Shown: in pieces, positions 30,101 through 38,731 of the stretch
Position numbering within the stretch: the first letter of the stretch is position 1
Layout: each line of letters begins with the position of its first letter
Assembly (NCBI GenBank): GCA_965224015.1
Contig: OZ245032.1
Span: forward strand, 3,224,001 to 3,288,000
Direction: 5' to 3'
Origin: CBDCVD01 sp965224015
Lineage (GTDB): Bacteria; Pseudomonadota; Alphaproteobacteria; Rhizobiales; CBDCVD01
DNA length: 64,000 bases
Made by a program: the position numbers and the translations under genes
The notes under the pieces: model-generated
What the model saw: the letters and a program-made list of their open reading frames with translations, nothing else
Databases searched by the model: none
Told to the model about the DNA's origin: nothing

Positions 30101-33100
30101 CTCATGGAGATCCACGCCGACCTGCACCAGGCCTGACACCAACGGTGTTTTTACCTGCACCATAGGGAGACAGGATCTTCCCGCCGCCGGGCAATCTGTG
30201 GTCCTTACGGTGACCTATGAGGATGACCGAAAAGGAAACAACAAAAAGTACGATACCTCCACGGTAATCGAAGCAGATCAGCTCACCCTCACCCGCGAAG
30301 CGCCGCCTGTTGCGGTGACCACCAGGTTCGTAAACGCCGACGGTTCGGACATACAAGGCAATCTCCCTGAGAAAAATGAAAGGGAAAAATTTACGGTCTA
30401 TGTGTCGGTAGAAAAGAAAGGAAACCTTGCCCAGAGGCTCTCCCAAACAGAACTCACCGGCGGTTCTATCGCGCTTCACGATCAATATAATGTCAACACC
30501 AATACTATATCTTCCACATGCAGCGTTCATGCTTTCACCATAAGCGGCCATGGGTTCGCTTGCACGATTGACAATGGGCTGAACGGGGCCGGTCTGCACA
30601 CATTAAAGGCTGAATTCAGCAAATCTGGATTCACGAATGCGGATACGGATAGACAGTCAAAATCCCTGACAGTCAACACCCCCGCGGTGGTGAAGAAGGA
30701 CGTCGAGCTGGTGCTTGTTGAGTCCCGCACGAGAACGACAGAACTGACATCGAATTCGCAGGATAGGTTTAAAGCCAAGGAGAATTCTAGCTTCACGGCC
30801 CACGTGCGCGTTCAGGAAGCAGTGGCCGGCGCAGCCGGCAAGGCGACCGTTGCCTTCGGAGAGGTATCCATTACACACATAGGAGGCAATCAATTAAACC
30901 CGTCTATAAACTGCGGCCGCCCAAATCTTCTTAGTGGCGTCGCCGATTGCCTCATTCCCGCGAAGCATTTGACCCAGGCCGGAGACCTTGAGCTGACGGT
31001 CAAGTACACCCCTACTACTAATCGCTTCAACGCGAAAACCGAAACCCTGAGCCTTCCGGTCATAGCGCCCGGCGCGGCGCCGCCTGTTGCGGTGACCACC
31101 AGGTTCGTAAACGCCGACGGTTCGGACATAACCGGCAATCTCCCTGATACAAATGCAGGGGATAGCTTCACAGTCTATGTGTCGGTAGAAAAGAAAACAA
31201 ACCCTCCCCAGAGGCTCCTTGAAGCGGAACTCATCGGTGGTGCTATCGTGCTCCACGATGAATATAATAGAAAAACCAATACCATACCTGCCACCTCTCT
31301 CACGTGCGATGCTTATGCTTTCACCGTAGGCGGGCGTGGGTTATTTTGCACGATTAACAAGGGGCTGAATGGGGCCGGTCAGCACACGTTGAAGGCTGAA
31401 TTCCGCAAGTCCGGATTTACGAATGCGCAAGGGGATAGACAGTCAAAATCCCTGACAATCAACACCCCCGCGGTGGTGAAGAAGGACGTGGAGCTGAAGT
31501 TTGTCACGTCCGCCACGAGCACAACAGAACTGAATACGCAAGTTAAAGTGAATCAAGCCGCGACAGGTTTTATTTATCCTGTCTACGTGCGCGTTCAGAG
31601 AACAACAGGTAACGCGGCTGTTACCAAAGGAACTGTATCCATTACACACATAGGAGGCAATCAATTATCCTCAGCTATACGCTGCAGCGCTCTTACGAAT
31701 GTAACAGGTGTCGATGACGGTATCGCCAGCTGCTTCATTCTCGAGGACAGGATTACCGAAGCCGGAAGTCTCACCCTGAGGGCCGCTTACAATCCTGGGA
31801 GTGCCCCGTTCACCGCGAAAACCAAAGACCTGACTGTCCCGATCAGGGCCTCCACTACGTCTATCGGATTTTGGGACAGGAATAACGGGCAAATTTACAG
31901 CGCGACAGCAACAGCAGGGGCTGCATTCACTGTCCGCGTTCGGGTACAGGCATTGGAGACCGTCGGCGGTAGCCCGAGTGTCAGAAATGTACCTGGCAAG
32001 GCAGCCGGAGATGTGCAACTCAAAGGCATCGGGATTATCACTGCCCCCGGACAAGGCTGCACGTATGAGTATGAGATATCACGTGATGGAGTATACGTGT
32101 GCACGGCCACCGCACCGGCGACGGCGGGGGATGTGACGCTTAACGCCACATTCGCCGGCGGCAATGGTAATGACACAACTAAGGACTACCAGGATTCGTC
32201 AACTAATGGTCAGCCGCCCAATGGTCAGCCGCCCAATGGTCCGCCGTTAACCCTCACCGTCAACCCGGCGGCGCCGGGGACTAATCCCGGGAACAATGGG
32301 GGGCAAAATCCACCACCCGCCGGCGTCACGGTTAAGGTTGACGTGGATTATGATGCTTCAGATCAGGATATCGACGCCGACCCTGCAACGGTTGGCGATG
32401 GCAAGCAGATCAGTGTTATCGCTCAGGTCACCGGGGACGGGATTGGTCGGAATAGCGGTACGGTAAAGTTTAGCGGATTACCACAGGGCGTGACGTGCCA
32501 AGGACCAGGGGGCAATGACCAGCCTCTAGGGTCTGGTGTGGCCACACCCAGCGGCACCACCTTCGCTGCCACCTGCACCTTCAATACGCCACAGAATGAG
32601 TTCACCGGCACCGTCACGGCGGAGTTTGTTCCAACCAACAAGGATGATTTCCAAGGCGACCAAATCGGCACAGCAACTCTCACCATTATGGCCAAGCCAC
32701 CAAAGATCACACCGCCAACAGGCGGTACGCCGAAGCAGTTTACGGCGCAAAAGCAAGGACCGGGGACAGGCCAGCCGCCCGACACCGCTCAGGTTGACTT
32801 CAAAGCAGCCACCTTCGGCAAGGTTGAGAAGGGCGACGGTGCGCAGCAGGAACCTGTAGTGATCTACAGAGTTGTTCAGGTCAGAAACGGCAAGCCGACC
32901 AAAAACCCACCGGCGGGCGCGCCACCATCTGCGCCAACAGGGCATTCAGGGCCCGTACCGACGTGGAATAACATTGCGCAAGACAGTACCGGATACCTGC
33001 CTCCTGGAATCTATCGGGTCACCATGACCGTAACCCAGGGCCAGGGAGCCAATCAGCAAAAGGTGATCAGGACATTTTCCATTACAGTCATTGCGCCGCT

Positions 33101-34610
33101 CTCAACTGCGACGCGAAATGCGCCGTCTCCTGCAGCCAACAAGGGGCGAATTATCGTCCAGTTGCAGCTTACCGGTGGTGGCAAGGGGTTGACCCATGGC
33201 TTTACGTCCGACAAGGCGCTAGGCACCCACGGCACGAAATTTGATATTGCCGTCACAGGGCTAGCCAACGATGTCTATGCGGATGTCGATGCAGACACTT
33301 ACACCATCACCGCAGCGGATTTTGCCGGTACCGGCTATGACCTGGACAGCGTCTCCTGTACAGGGGATACCAACCCAGCAACAGCAACGACAACCGATCT
33401 GGCAAAGCGCCAGGCCACTATCGGTCTGGATATTGGCGAGACGATCACGTGTACGTTCAGCGCAAGCAATAAGGCTTCGGTTGCGACGGCGCAGAAGACA
33501 CGGCAGATGGTGGCGGACTATCTGGGGGACCGCAACGCCATGCTGCTCGCCCATGGGGTGGATATGGACAGCCGCCTGAACCGCCTGCGCCCAGGGGGCC
33601 GCAGCGGCCAGGTCGGCGGTACTCTCAGCGTCAATCTGGGCAAGTCGCAAGACGCCACCGCCTCCGCCTTTTCCATGGACCTGCGCACCTCCCTGCCCGG
33701 CGATGTCAGCGTCACCGACGATGCCATCGCCTTTGCCGCCAGCACCAGTCGTCTGCGACAAACGGGGCTGTTCGGCGCCGATATCGGTGATGACGACGAT
33801 ATCATGTCGGGGGATATTGGCGATGTGAGCGAGGCTTCCGGGACGCCGCAGATGCGCTGGGATGTGTGGATCGAAGGGCGTATTGCGCGCTTTGATAGCC
33901 GCAACAACAAGGACGGCAGGTTCGGGGTTGTCTATCTGGGCGCCGACTATCTGATCACCCCAGACGTTCTCATCGGCCTGATGGCCCAGTACGATTGGCT
34001 GAAGAAAGACTACGACACCAATGGCCACGTTAAGGGCCAGGGCTGGATGGTCGGGCCTTACGCGGCCTTGCGCTTTGGTGAGGCCCTTTATCTGGACGTG
34101 CAGGCGCGTGCGGGGCGTTCCTCCAACGATATCACGCCTGTGGGCACCTATACGGATAAATTCAAGACCACCCGCTGGTTCGTCAGCGGCAAGCTGAGCG
34201 GCGACTTTGATTACGGCGACTGGACCATCCGTCCTGGCATCAAGGTGCAGTATATCGGTGAGAAGCAAAAGGCCTATACGGACAGTCTGGGCAACCGGAT
34301 CGCGGCACAAACGGTATCGGAAGGCGATGTGCGCGCCGGGCCGCGCATTGCCTATACCTATAACCTCGCCGATGGCGGCACCCTGATCCCCTGGGCGGAG
34401 TTTGAAGGGGTTTATACGTTTGGCAGCAAGGGCAAGTTCAGCAAGGGCACCTACGCCTCCGACATCCACGGGCTATCGGGGAGTATTGAGGCGGGCTTTG
34501 ACTGGCGCATGCCGGCGGGGGCGATGTTCTCGCTGTCGGGCTCCTACGACGGTATCGGCTCCGGCTCCAAGAGCTACGGCGCCCGGGCCCGCATCGACAT
34601 CCCGTTCTAG
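24135..34610 (+). CDS. Giant modular autotransporter-type surface protein
   Basis: A 3491-residue protein. An extended signal region has a hydrophobic stretch at about 54-72 and a cleavage site near SAQAQ (about 75-80). The passenger is a chain of about 110-130-residue immunoglobulin-like modules of four recurring types. Type A (VELVLVESGTST... RVQET... ITHIGGN... C...C) starts near 388, 771, 1030, 1282, 1418, 1668, 2185 and 2448. Type B (TTSIxFWD...TATAGA...CTATAPAT) starts near 899, 1153, 1538, 1797 and 2573. Type C lies near 526, 648 and 1931, and type D near 2057 and 2316. Most modules contain a Cys pair. A proline-rich Ig-like part (2718-2986) and a SpaA-like module with SVSCTGD follow, then a helical linker and a beta-barrel (about 3237-3491) ending in IDIPF. 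GAGGAG precedes the ATG. Probably an adhesin. Confidence 0.9.
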   Translation: MTMSENTSMSEDRMNSRQTPHDRHGHRASHNPAPGLRQGLMSLGLWRGGLRRAVAAGLLLAATVLTLGGLGVDSAQAQTQTQTTCANRDTSTLSWDRRGLTVGYIFADRGPPAQRCTFRSTIIAATYDNDSRTENREIFVLFGKWGTTQGELVPNLPIKVRAYPKGGGTPLTSGVTVTCTLKGFSTAIDNVKKVGGTGTHTIALTAGESCNLAVDVDAVGSNPAMEMTATLERLTTGNHVRMSNIVLKGGNHFGGTVGAPSNPNPYGLTVEVQPKSPVEADQKVLLLARVTAPASAPISDLRVDFQLDQSDFRRGTDYEVTRGSRDSQGVLNCEAAPVVSQQGSSAAFCEVKLLKPFSAREFTADLIDTTKQSPNNVIAEGKYTLTATKKPVDLVFVNGPASNTARVPPLRDNQKAQVGFDYPVYVQVRENSSPVKVLTDGTVAVTGTIGTGNGASAIQGITCANRGDPDDTHGIVTCTIPAAEVTRAGANGNLVLTANYTAAQDSDFADTSSPRPLAVPVLAAPTLTGTTATFVESALSTAEVTNLIIPSRATSSYDVYVRVMAGVQPVNAGIVTLKRADNLAWRQGQVATCRNTNNNGIFTCTMNQFTLPLNGGHLSVKADYADNRGRGSKQYQDSSTKDLKLTRLAPTTAMFYDSEGVGATAISKATVPAGDDEYNVYVKVLFRTDPVGRGEVTLTKTGNTNWNNGKRNLDCTGPTDAGVFICAIQNADLPTTASPLVVTATYKDPPTSDKKYQDSTTDQLTLTRAAPAKTAVELVLVESGTSTAPLTGNSPDADKAAVSFDYAAYVRVQQTTTGNAAVTSGTVSITHIGGNRLTQAINCGALTGVTGVDDGIAGCLIPKSRITEAGTLVLKATYTPGTAAFEAKTEDLNLLVRALTTSIVFWDNGQIDSATATAGAPFAVRVAVLARTTSRSGSVATSVPSGTGKVELSGTGITFATGQGCTYDLAGIYNCTATAPSTTGDVTLNATFTGDDGSDTTQDYLDSTTDTDVSTPSGPPLTLTVNPAAKTAVELKLVESGTSTTELTAGSNDRFKAAVGFDYTAFVRVQETVAGKKAVTEGSVSITEIGGNPITPAINCGNVNSSGVATCTIPAEQITEVGTLVLKATYTPAQGSDFNAAGPTDLSLPVRASATSIAFWDSSGRRTNTATATAGAEFTVRVGVVAQTTDRVGSATTPVPSGAGEVQLTGIGPSPITCTYDRNLGLYTCTATARATAGNVTLNATFTGSDGDDDVQDYLNSATDGQPPNGGSLTLTVNPAANAVELVLVTGPNDPTPLDTNTLANQATVGSFYTAYVRVQETAAGKKGVAGGNLSVNVDITGLNQIIRQRLGGARLGCSSAAGNGAGIYTCSVPGRFIIDEARPNLVLTANYTAARGSGYSNAGPTSLTIPIKAATPTKTDVELKLVTDTGGATELKRDSPDIYKATVGFRFMAHVRVQEDGSGDAVDDGSVRISAIGNNNLAQPIDCSLESNGVFSCSIPEAQITKVGTLTLTATYTPGAVSNFNAKTTDLSLPVKAATTFIEFWDAQARGGRGSRVSAPITAVAGAPFTVHVRVLGYNGTNTATLPQGVGSVTLSGTGITTATGQGCTYDSNGIYTCTATAPATAGNVTLNATFTGSANPQNYTDSATATPGNGPSLTLNLTPAPAAKTDVELVLVESGTSTAPLTAGSDDRFKATVGFGYAAFVRVQETAAGKKAVTEGSVSITHIGGNQLSPAIRCSALTGVRNVDDGIATCIIREDRITEAGTLTLKATYTPAAASNFNAAGPTDLSLPVKVPTTSIQFWDTSQRQQATGASAAAGREFTVSVQVLARTTGRGGSPRITAVPSGGGDVTLSGTGITFTAGQGCTHVRFGLYTCTATAPATGPVTLNATFTGDDGKDTTKDYLDSTTDGQGNNGPPLTLTVNPAATLAATTAKFVDSTAVNRVVIRSATVPAVASSYDVYVWVVDSKTQARVNGGRVSLGKADSSSWRSTPTCTRPDTNGVFTCTIGRQDLPAAGQSVVLTVTYEDDRKGNNKKYDTSTVIEADQLTLTREAPPVAVTTRFVNADGSDIQGNLPEKNEREKFTVYVSVEKKGNLAQRLSQTELTGGSIALHDQYNVNTNTISSTCSVHAFTISGHGFACTIDNGLNGAGLHTLKAEFSKSGFTNADTDRQSKSLTVNTPAVVKKDVELVLVESRTRTTELTSNSQDRFKAKENSSFTAHVRVQEAVAGAAGKATVAFGEVSITHIGGNQLNPSINCGRPNLLSGVADCLIPAKHLTQAGDLELTVKYTPTTNRFNAKTETLSLPVIAPGAAPPVAVTTRFVNADGSDITGNLPDTNAGDSFTVYVSVEKKTNPPQRLLEAELIGGAIVLHDEYNRKTNTIPATSLTCDAYAFTVGGRGLFCTINKGLNGAGQHTLKAEFRKSGFTNAQGDRQSKSLTINTPAVVKKDVELKFVTSATSTTELNTQVKVNQAATGFIYPVYVRVQRTTGNAAVTKGTVSITHIGGNQLSSAIRCSALTNVTGVDDGIASCFILEDRITEAGSLTLRAAYNPGSAPFTAKTKDLTVPIRASTTSIGFWDRNNGQIYSATATAGAAFTVRVRVQALETVGGSPSVRNVPGKAAGDVQLKGIGIITAPGQGCTYEYEISRDGVYVCTATAPATAGDVTLNATFAGGNGNDTTKDYQDSSTNGQPPNGQPPNGPPLTLTVNPAAPGTNPGNNGGQNPPPAGVTVKVDVDYDASDQDIDADPATVGDGKQISVIAQVTGDGIGRNSGTVKFSGLPQGVTCQGPGGNDQPLGSGVATPSGTTFAATCTFNTPQNEFTGTVTAEFVPTNKDDFQGDQIGTATLTIMAKPPKITPPTGGTPKQFTAQKQGPGTGQPPDTAQVDFKAATFGKVEKGDGAQQEPVVIYRVVQVRNGKPTKNPPAGAPPSAPTGHSGPVPTWNNIAQDSTGYLPPGIYRVTMTVTQGQGANQQKVIRTFSITVIAPLSTATRNAPSPAANKGRIIVQLQLTGGGKGLTHGFTSDKALGTHGTKFDIAVTGLANDVYADVDADTYTITAADFAGTGYDLDSVSCTGDTNPATATTTDLAKRQATIGLDIGETITCTFSASNKASVATAQKTRQMVADYLGDRNAMLLAHGVDMDSRLNRLRPGGRSGQVGGTLSVNLGKSQDATASAFSMDLRTSLPGDVSVTDDAIAFAASTSRLRQTGLFGADIGDDDDIMSGDIGDVSEASGTPQMRWDVWIEGRIARFDSRNNKDGRFGVVYLGADYLITPDVLIGLMAQYDWLKKDYDTNGHVKGQGWMVGPYAALRFGEALYLDVQARAGRSSNDITPVGTYTDKFKTTRWFVSGKLSGDFDYGDWTIRPGIKVQYIGEKQKAYTDSLGNRIAAQTVSEGDVRAGPRIAYTYNLADGGTLIPWAEFEGVYTFGSKGKFSKGTYASDIHGLSGSIEAGFDWRMPAGAMFSLSGSYDGIGSGSKSYGARARIDIPF

Positions 34611-34632
34611 CGCGCGTCAGGTTTTAATGGAG
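34609..34632 (+). repeat. Repeat C, short copy
   Basis: AGCGCGCGTCAGGTTTTAAT directly after the giant gene's stop codon, in the 57-base convergent gap. Confidence 0.6.
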
Positions 34633-34667
34633 CGTTGGGCGTTTAAGTCGCAACAATACATGCCCTG

Positions 34668-36161
34668 CTAATCGTATAAGCGGGCGTAGAGATTGCGATA
34701 GTTATCAAGTAAGGCCTGGTATACGCCCTGGTGTTCGGGCTTTGGATCGTAGCTTTCGATCGTACCGACCATGGCGTCCACGCCATCGTCGATCGACAGG
34801 AACAACCGGGCGCCAAAGGCGGCAAGGATAGCAGCACCGAGAAGGCCCGCTTCATCCTCTTTGAGGCGCTTGACCGGTTGGTTGTATATATCCGCCTGAA
34901 TCTGCGACCACAGCGGTGACTGGGCCCCGCCGCCTGTCAGGCGGATTTCAGTCAGCGCGCGACCGGTTTTCTCAAATTCCTTCAGTATCAGTGCATTTTG
35001 ATAAGCTACGCCTTCCATGACTGCACGAGCCATCGATCCGAGTCCATGGCCCTGAGTCAGCCCGTGAAATGTGCCTGTCGCAGCACCATTCCATTGGGGC
35101 GCACCTGCTCCGGCGAGATAGGGTAAAAATTGTAGTCCGTTCGATCCCGGGCTGATTTTTGCCGCCATTTCGTTAAACAGGCTATATTCGACTTCTACAC
35201 CTTGCGTCGCATCCTGCGCCACATTCCGAAGCCATTTTAAGGCAGCACCAGCCGTGCTCTGCAATCCTTCACAAATGTATTTACCCGGATAAGCGTGAAT
35301 CTCCGCCGGCATGGCGCCATTCGGATCGAACGGAGGCTCGTCAAAAGAGCAGATCACAACACCCGCAGTTCCCAATGTCACTGAACCAATGCCCGGCTGG
35401 ATGACACCCGCACCTATTCCCGCACATTGCTGATCGCCGCCGCCCGCCACAAGAATCGTGTCGGCAGAAAGCCCGGTACGTTCAGCAACGTCGCGGGAGA
35501 TCGATCCCAACGCCGTTCCAGATGTCACCAGTTCCGGTAGTTTGGCACGGTCTATGCCGGTCCTGGCGATGAAATCCGCCTCCCAATCGCCAGTAGTAAC
35601 GCAGACCAGCCCGTGCAACGAGGCGTTGGAGAGGTCTTCAACAAAATCCTGCGAACCGAAGCGTTTCAGCAGGAACCCGTGCGGATTCAGGAATTTGTGG
35701 GTCTTTTCGTAGATCTCCGGTTCCTCTTTTCGAATCCACATGATCTTGAGCAGTGTCCAGACATTGGCGATCGGTAATCCGGTCGTCTTATAAAATACCT
35801 GTTCGCCTATGGCGTCGCGGACCCCATCACATTGCGAGTCCGAGCGGTTGTCTTGCCAGGAAATAGCGGGGCGCAACGGTCGACATTCAGCATCGACAGG
35901 TATGGTGGTGCAGCGCTGGGTCGAAAAGGATAACGCGCGGATATCTGCAGGATCGATATCTGTAGCGGCAATCGCGCGCGCCAGTACTTCGACGCATGCT
36001 TCAAATAGCACTTCCGCGTCCTGTTCGACGCGGTTCGGCGCCGGAAAGTCGCACGGGTATTCTTGGTAGGCCGTGCCATAACGCGCGCCTGTCGTGTCAA
36101 AAATGATTGCTTTCGCCCCGGTGGTTCCGCAATCAATTGCTGCAATGTAGTCGGCCATCAC
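34668..36161 (-). CDS. FGGY-family carbohydrate kinase in the glycerol operon
   Basis: A 497-residue two-domain sugar kinase of the FGGY group. The phosphate-1 loop DCGTTGAKAIIFDTTG is at residues 10-25, the catalytic region SWQDNRSD near 101-108 contains the general base Asp, and the ADP-binding segment LTGGGAQSPLWSQIQAD lies near 415-431. Its place as last gene after glpV suggests glycerol as substrate, giving glycerol 3-phosphate for GlpD, but the P-loop looks nearer to xylulokinase/ribulokinase-like members than to E. coli GlpK. ATG preferred at 36161 or the next codon. Confidence 0.85.
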   Translation of the reverse strand: MMADYIAAIDCGTTGAKAIIFDTTGARYGTAYQEYPCDFPAPNRVEQDAEVLFEACVEVLARAIAATDIDPADIRALSFSTQRCTTIPVDAECRPLRPAISWQDNRSDSQCDGVRDAIGEQVFYKTTGLPIANVWTLLKIMWIRKEEPEIYEKTHKFLNPHGFLLKRFGSQDFVEDLSNASLHGLVCVTTGDWEADFIARTGIDRAKLPELVTSGTALGSISRDVAERTGLSADTILVAGGGDQQCAGIGAGVIQPGIGSVTLGTAGVVICSFDEPPFDPNGAMPAEIHAYPGKYICEGLQSTAGAALKWLRNVAQDATQGVEVEYSLFNEMAAKISPGSNGLQFLPYLAGAGAPQWNGAATGTFHGLTQGHGLGSMARAVMEGVAYQNALILKEFEKTGRALTEIRLTGGGAQSPLWSQIQADIYNQPVKRLKEDEAGLLGAAILAAFGARLFLSIDDGVDAMVGTIESYDPKPEHQGVYQALLDNYRNLYARLYD

Positions 36162-36216
36162 ATCCTCACTCTATTTTGTGAAAGGGGCGCAGCAAGCCGC
36201 GCCCCTCCTCGTCGTC

Positions 36217-37938
36217 CTATTTCACGCGGCCTTCCTGCCAAGCCTGGAGAAGCTGGGCGTAGGGAACAGTCACACCTTGCGGCTTCTCGTTGTCCAATTT
36301 GGCCTTCGGAGACCCGGGCTTCGAAAGCCACTCTTGCGGGTCCACCTTATCATTCAGCTTTGGCGCACAACGCTCCATGCCGGCGCGCTCAAGACGTTGC
36401 AGGACACGATCCATCTGGCTGGCGAGGCGGTCCATCGCCTGTTGCGAGGTCATCTCACCGGTTACCGCCGCGGCAACATTTTCCCACCATAGCTGCGCCA
36501 GTTTCGGATAGTCTGGAACATTGGTGCCAGTTGGCGTCCATGCGACACGGGCAGGCGAACGGTAGAACTCGACCAGACCACCCAGTTTAGGTGCCCATTC
36601 GGTCATCTTGTCCGAGTTGATGTCGCTTTCGCGGATCGGCGTGAAGCCGTGCAGGGTACGCTCAAGCGACACGGTCTTCGAAGTCACGAACTGGCTGTAC
36701 AGCCAGGCCGCGGCTTTGCCCTTATCCGAAGACGAGTTCATAATCGTGAAAGCGGCCACGTCCTGATAGCCCAGTTTCATGCCGTCTTCCCAGTAGGACC
36801 CGGCGGGCGAGGGGGCCATTCGCCACTTTGGCAAGCCTTCTTCGTCGGCGACGGGCACGCCTGGCTGTGCGGCGCTTTCGGCAAACACGGTGTACCAGAA
36901 GATCTGCTGTGCGATCTGACCCTGGTTGGGAACGAGACCGGCCTCATAGAAATTCATCGCCTGAGCTTCCGGCGGGGCATAGTTCGCCATCCAGTCAATG
37001 TATTTTTGCAGCGCATAAACCGCAGCCGGGCCGTTGGTGGCGCCGCCGCGCGCCACGCTGGCGCCGACCGGATGGCATCCTTCGACGCGGATGCCCCATT
37101 CATCGACTGGCACACCGTTTGGAATACCCTTATCACCAGCGCCTGCCATGGAGAGCCAGGCATCGGTAAAGCGCCAGCCAAGCGACGGGTCCTTTTTGCC
37201 ATAGTCCATATGGCCGTAGACTTTCACACCGTCGATTTCCTTCACGACGTTTGTAAAGAAGTCGGCAATATCCTCATAGGCCGACCAGTTCACCGGCACA
37301 CCGAGTTCGTAGCCGTATTTCTCCTTGAATCGTGTCCTGAGGTCTTCGCGCTCGAACCAGTCGGCGCGGAACCAGTAGAGGTTGGCGAACTGCTGTGCGG
37401 GAAGCTGATAGATATCGCCATCCACGTCTTTGACGAAATCGATACCGATGAAATCGTCCAGATCCAGGTGAGGATTTGTGTATTTGCTGCCCGGACCTGC
37501 CATGTAGTCGGATATGTTCATGACCGCTGGGTTGCGGAAATGCGTGCCGATCAGGTCAGAATCATTGATGTAGGCGTCATAGATGTTTTTGCCCGACTGC
37601 ATCTGGGTCTGGATGCGCTCTACCACCCCGGCTTCGTCCACCACATCGTGGGTGACCTGAATACCCGTGATCTCGGTGAACGCCCTGGCGAGGACTTCCG
37701 CGTCGTACTTGTGAACGGGTATACCGTCCGACAGCACCTTGATCGATACGCCGTTCAGATCGGCTGCCGCGTCAACAAACCACTGCATTTCGGCGGTTTG
37801 TTCCTCCGTTGAAAACACCGAGTCGTCGAACTCTTCAGCGATCCAGCGTTTGGCCGCGTCCATGTCGGCTAGTGCCGTATTTGCCCATAGCATGGCTCCG
37901 ATGGCGCCTGAAAGGAGTAGTCTGGACTTGTTTCGCAT
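36217..37938 (-). CDS. glpV: Glycerol ABC transporter substrate-binding protein GlpV
   Basis: A 573-residue extracytoplasmic protein. The signal peptide covers about residues 1-24, ending TALA before DMDAAK. The long mature domain belongs to the type of binding protein found in the rhizobial glpSTPQUV system, with GIPVHKYDAEVLARAFTEIT, then LPAQQFANLYWFRADWFERED. Size is larger than ordinary solute-binding proteins but usual for this family. It captures glycerol for GlpPQ. A gap of 55 bases separates it from the kinase gene; the ATG is preceded by GGGAGG at 37946-37951. Confidence 0.92.
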   Translation of the reverse strand: MRNKSRLLLSGAIGAMLWANTALADMDAAKRWIAEEFDDSVFSTEEQTAEMQWFVDAAADLNGVSIKVLSDGIPVHKYDAEVLARAFTEITGIQVTHDVVDEAGVVERIQTQMQSGKNIYDAYINDSDLIGTHFRNPAVMNISDYMAGPGSKYTNPHLDLDDFIGIDFVKDVDGDIYQLPAQQFANLYWFRADWFEREDLRTRFKEKYGYELGVPVNWSAYEDIADFFTNVVKEIDGVKVYGHMDYGKKDPSLGWRFTDAWLSMAGAGDKGIPNGVPVDEWGIRVEGCHPVGASVARGGATNGPAAVYALQKYIDWMANYAPPEAQAMNFYEAGLVPNQGQIAQQIFWYTVFAESAAQPGVPVADEEGLPKWRMAPSPAGSYWEDGMKLGYQDVAAFTIMNSSSDKGKAAAWLYSQFVTSKTVSLERTLHGFTPIRESDINSDKMTEWAPKLGGLVEFYRSPARVAWTPTGTNVPDYPKLAQLWWENVAAAVTGEMTSQQAMDRLASQMDRVLQRLERAGMERCAPKLNDKVDPQEWLSKPGSPKAKLDNEKPQGVTVPYAQLLQAWQEGRVK

Positions 37939-37969
37939 GTGTTTACCTCCCTTGGAGTTTGGTTGAAAG

Positions 37970-38245
37970 TCACCCTCTCGCGAGGATGATTGCAGAAACC
38001 ACCAGCCCCAGCGCGAGCGCTGCCCATTGGCTGAGGTCAGTGAAAGCGATCCACAGGAGGTTGATCCAACCTGTGGTGAGTAACGCGATGAAAAGACGTT
38101 CCCCCCGCGTGGTCGTGATTTTAAGGAACCCCTGTCGCGCGACAGTCGGATAAATCCTTTCCAGCAATGTCATGAAGACCAGCAGCCCGGCGATGACCGC
38201 GAAGAAAGCAGCGGTGACAGGGGTCCAGGCCATCCATTCGAACAT
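37970..38245 (-). CDS. glpU: Small membrane protein of the glycerol transporter GlpU (DUF2160)
   Basis: A 91-residue protein with two hydrophobic segments, AFFAVIAGLLVFMTLLERI near residues 13-31 and the Trp-rich LLTTGWINLLWIAFTDLSQW near 55-74, and a charged loop between them. It matches the small GlpU subunit placed between glpQ and glpV in Rhizobium leguminosarum. The role is unclear but it is conserved with this transporter. GGAGGAAAG precedes the ATG. Confidence 0.88.
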   Translation of the reverse strand: MFEWMAWTPVTAAFFAVIAGLLVFMTLLERIYPTVARQGFLKITTTRGERLFIALLTTGWINLLWIAFTDLSQWAALALGLVVSAIILARG

Positions 38246-38256
38246 GATCTTTCCTC

Positions 38257-38408
38257 CTAGAGCGTGTCAGGTCCTAATAGAAATAGAATCAATTCTGTTT
38301 CTCGATTGGCGAGGCGATTCCCACGTTCAAGGCGATCGAAAAGCGATGTTTATCCATCTCTCAAGAGCGGCTTGGGCGTGGGAATCGCCTCGCCAATCGG
38401 AAACCCGA
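38257..38408 (+). repeat. Repeat C, complete copy with long palindrome
   Basis: Starts AGAGCGTGTCAGGTCCTAAT, continues AGAATCAATTCTGTTTC and then a 22-base arm at 38304-38325 matched exactly by its reverse complement at 38377-38398, with about 51 bases between. This seems to be the most complete member of family C in the window. Confidence 0.85.
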
Positions 38409-38420
38409 AGGGGCGCTTTT

Positions 38421-38502
38421 GCTATAGAATTCAGGGCGATCAGCTTTATGGGTTTCGCTTTACCGCTCACAAAATGGGTACAGCTAACCCCATGCCGATC
38501 TC
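38421..38502. repeat. Repeat B, partial copy
   Basis: TTGCTATAGAATTCAGGGCG, GATCAGCTTTATGGGTT, CACAAAATGGGTACAGC and ATGCCGATCTC. The left palindrome of family B is missing. Confidence 0.75.
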
Positions 38503-38550
38503 ATATGAACCTTAAGCCTCTTGCAAATAGCTCCCCTATATCCTGCGAGA

Positions 38551-38731
38551 CTATACCAGCGGTATGGGCTTTATAGACATGCCGACTGGTGTACGGCCTT
38601 GATAACATAACTCTTTGACGCTAATGCACGAGCCCTTGTCAAAGACCCTTGGTATTGAGGCCCATCTTGTTGCAAAATCGCCCAAGTACCTTTTGGCAGA
38701 ATGGTTCTATTAAGACCTGACACGCTCTAGA
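38551..38731 (+). repeat. Repeat A copy followed by repeat C copy
   Basis: TATACCAGCGGTATGGGCTT to ACCCTTGGTATTG (38551-38656), then GCAGAATGGTTCTATTAAGACCTGACACGC split at 38697-38731, the end of family C. The block between glpU and glpQ is thus made almost only of repeats. Confidence 0.85.

Noticed and set aside
33261..34469. Long open frame (402 codons) on the minus strand opposite the autotransporter barrel
   Set aside because: It is fully antisense to a well-supported coding sequence, has no recognisable domain and no ribosome binding site.
36649..37812. 387-codon plus-strand open frame opposite glpV
   Set aside because: Antisense shadow caused by high GC and codon bias of glpV; protein sequence shows no family features.
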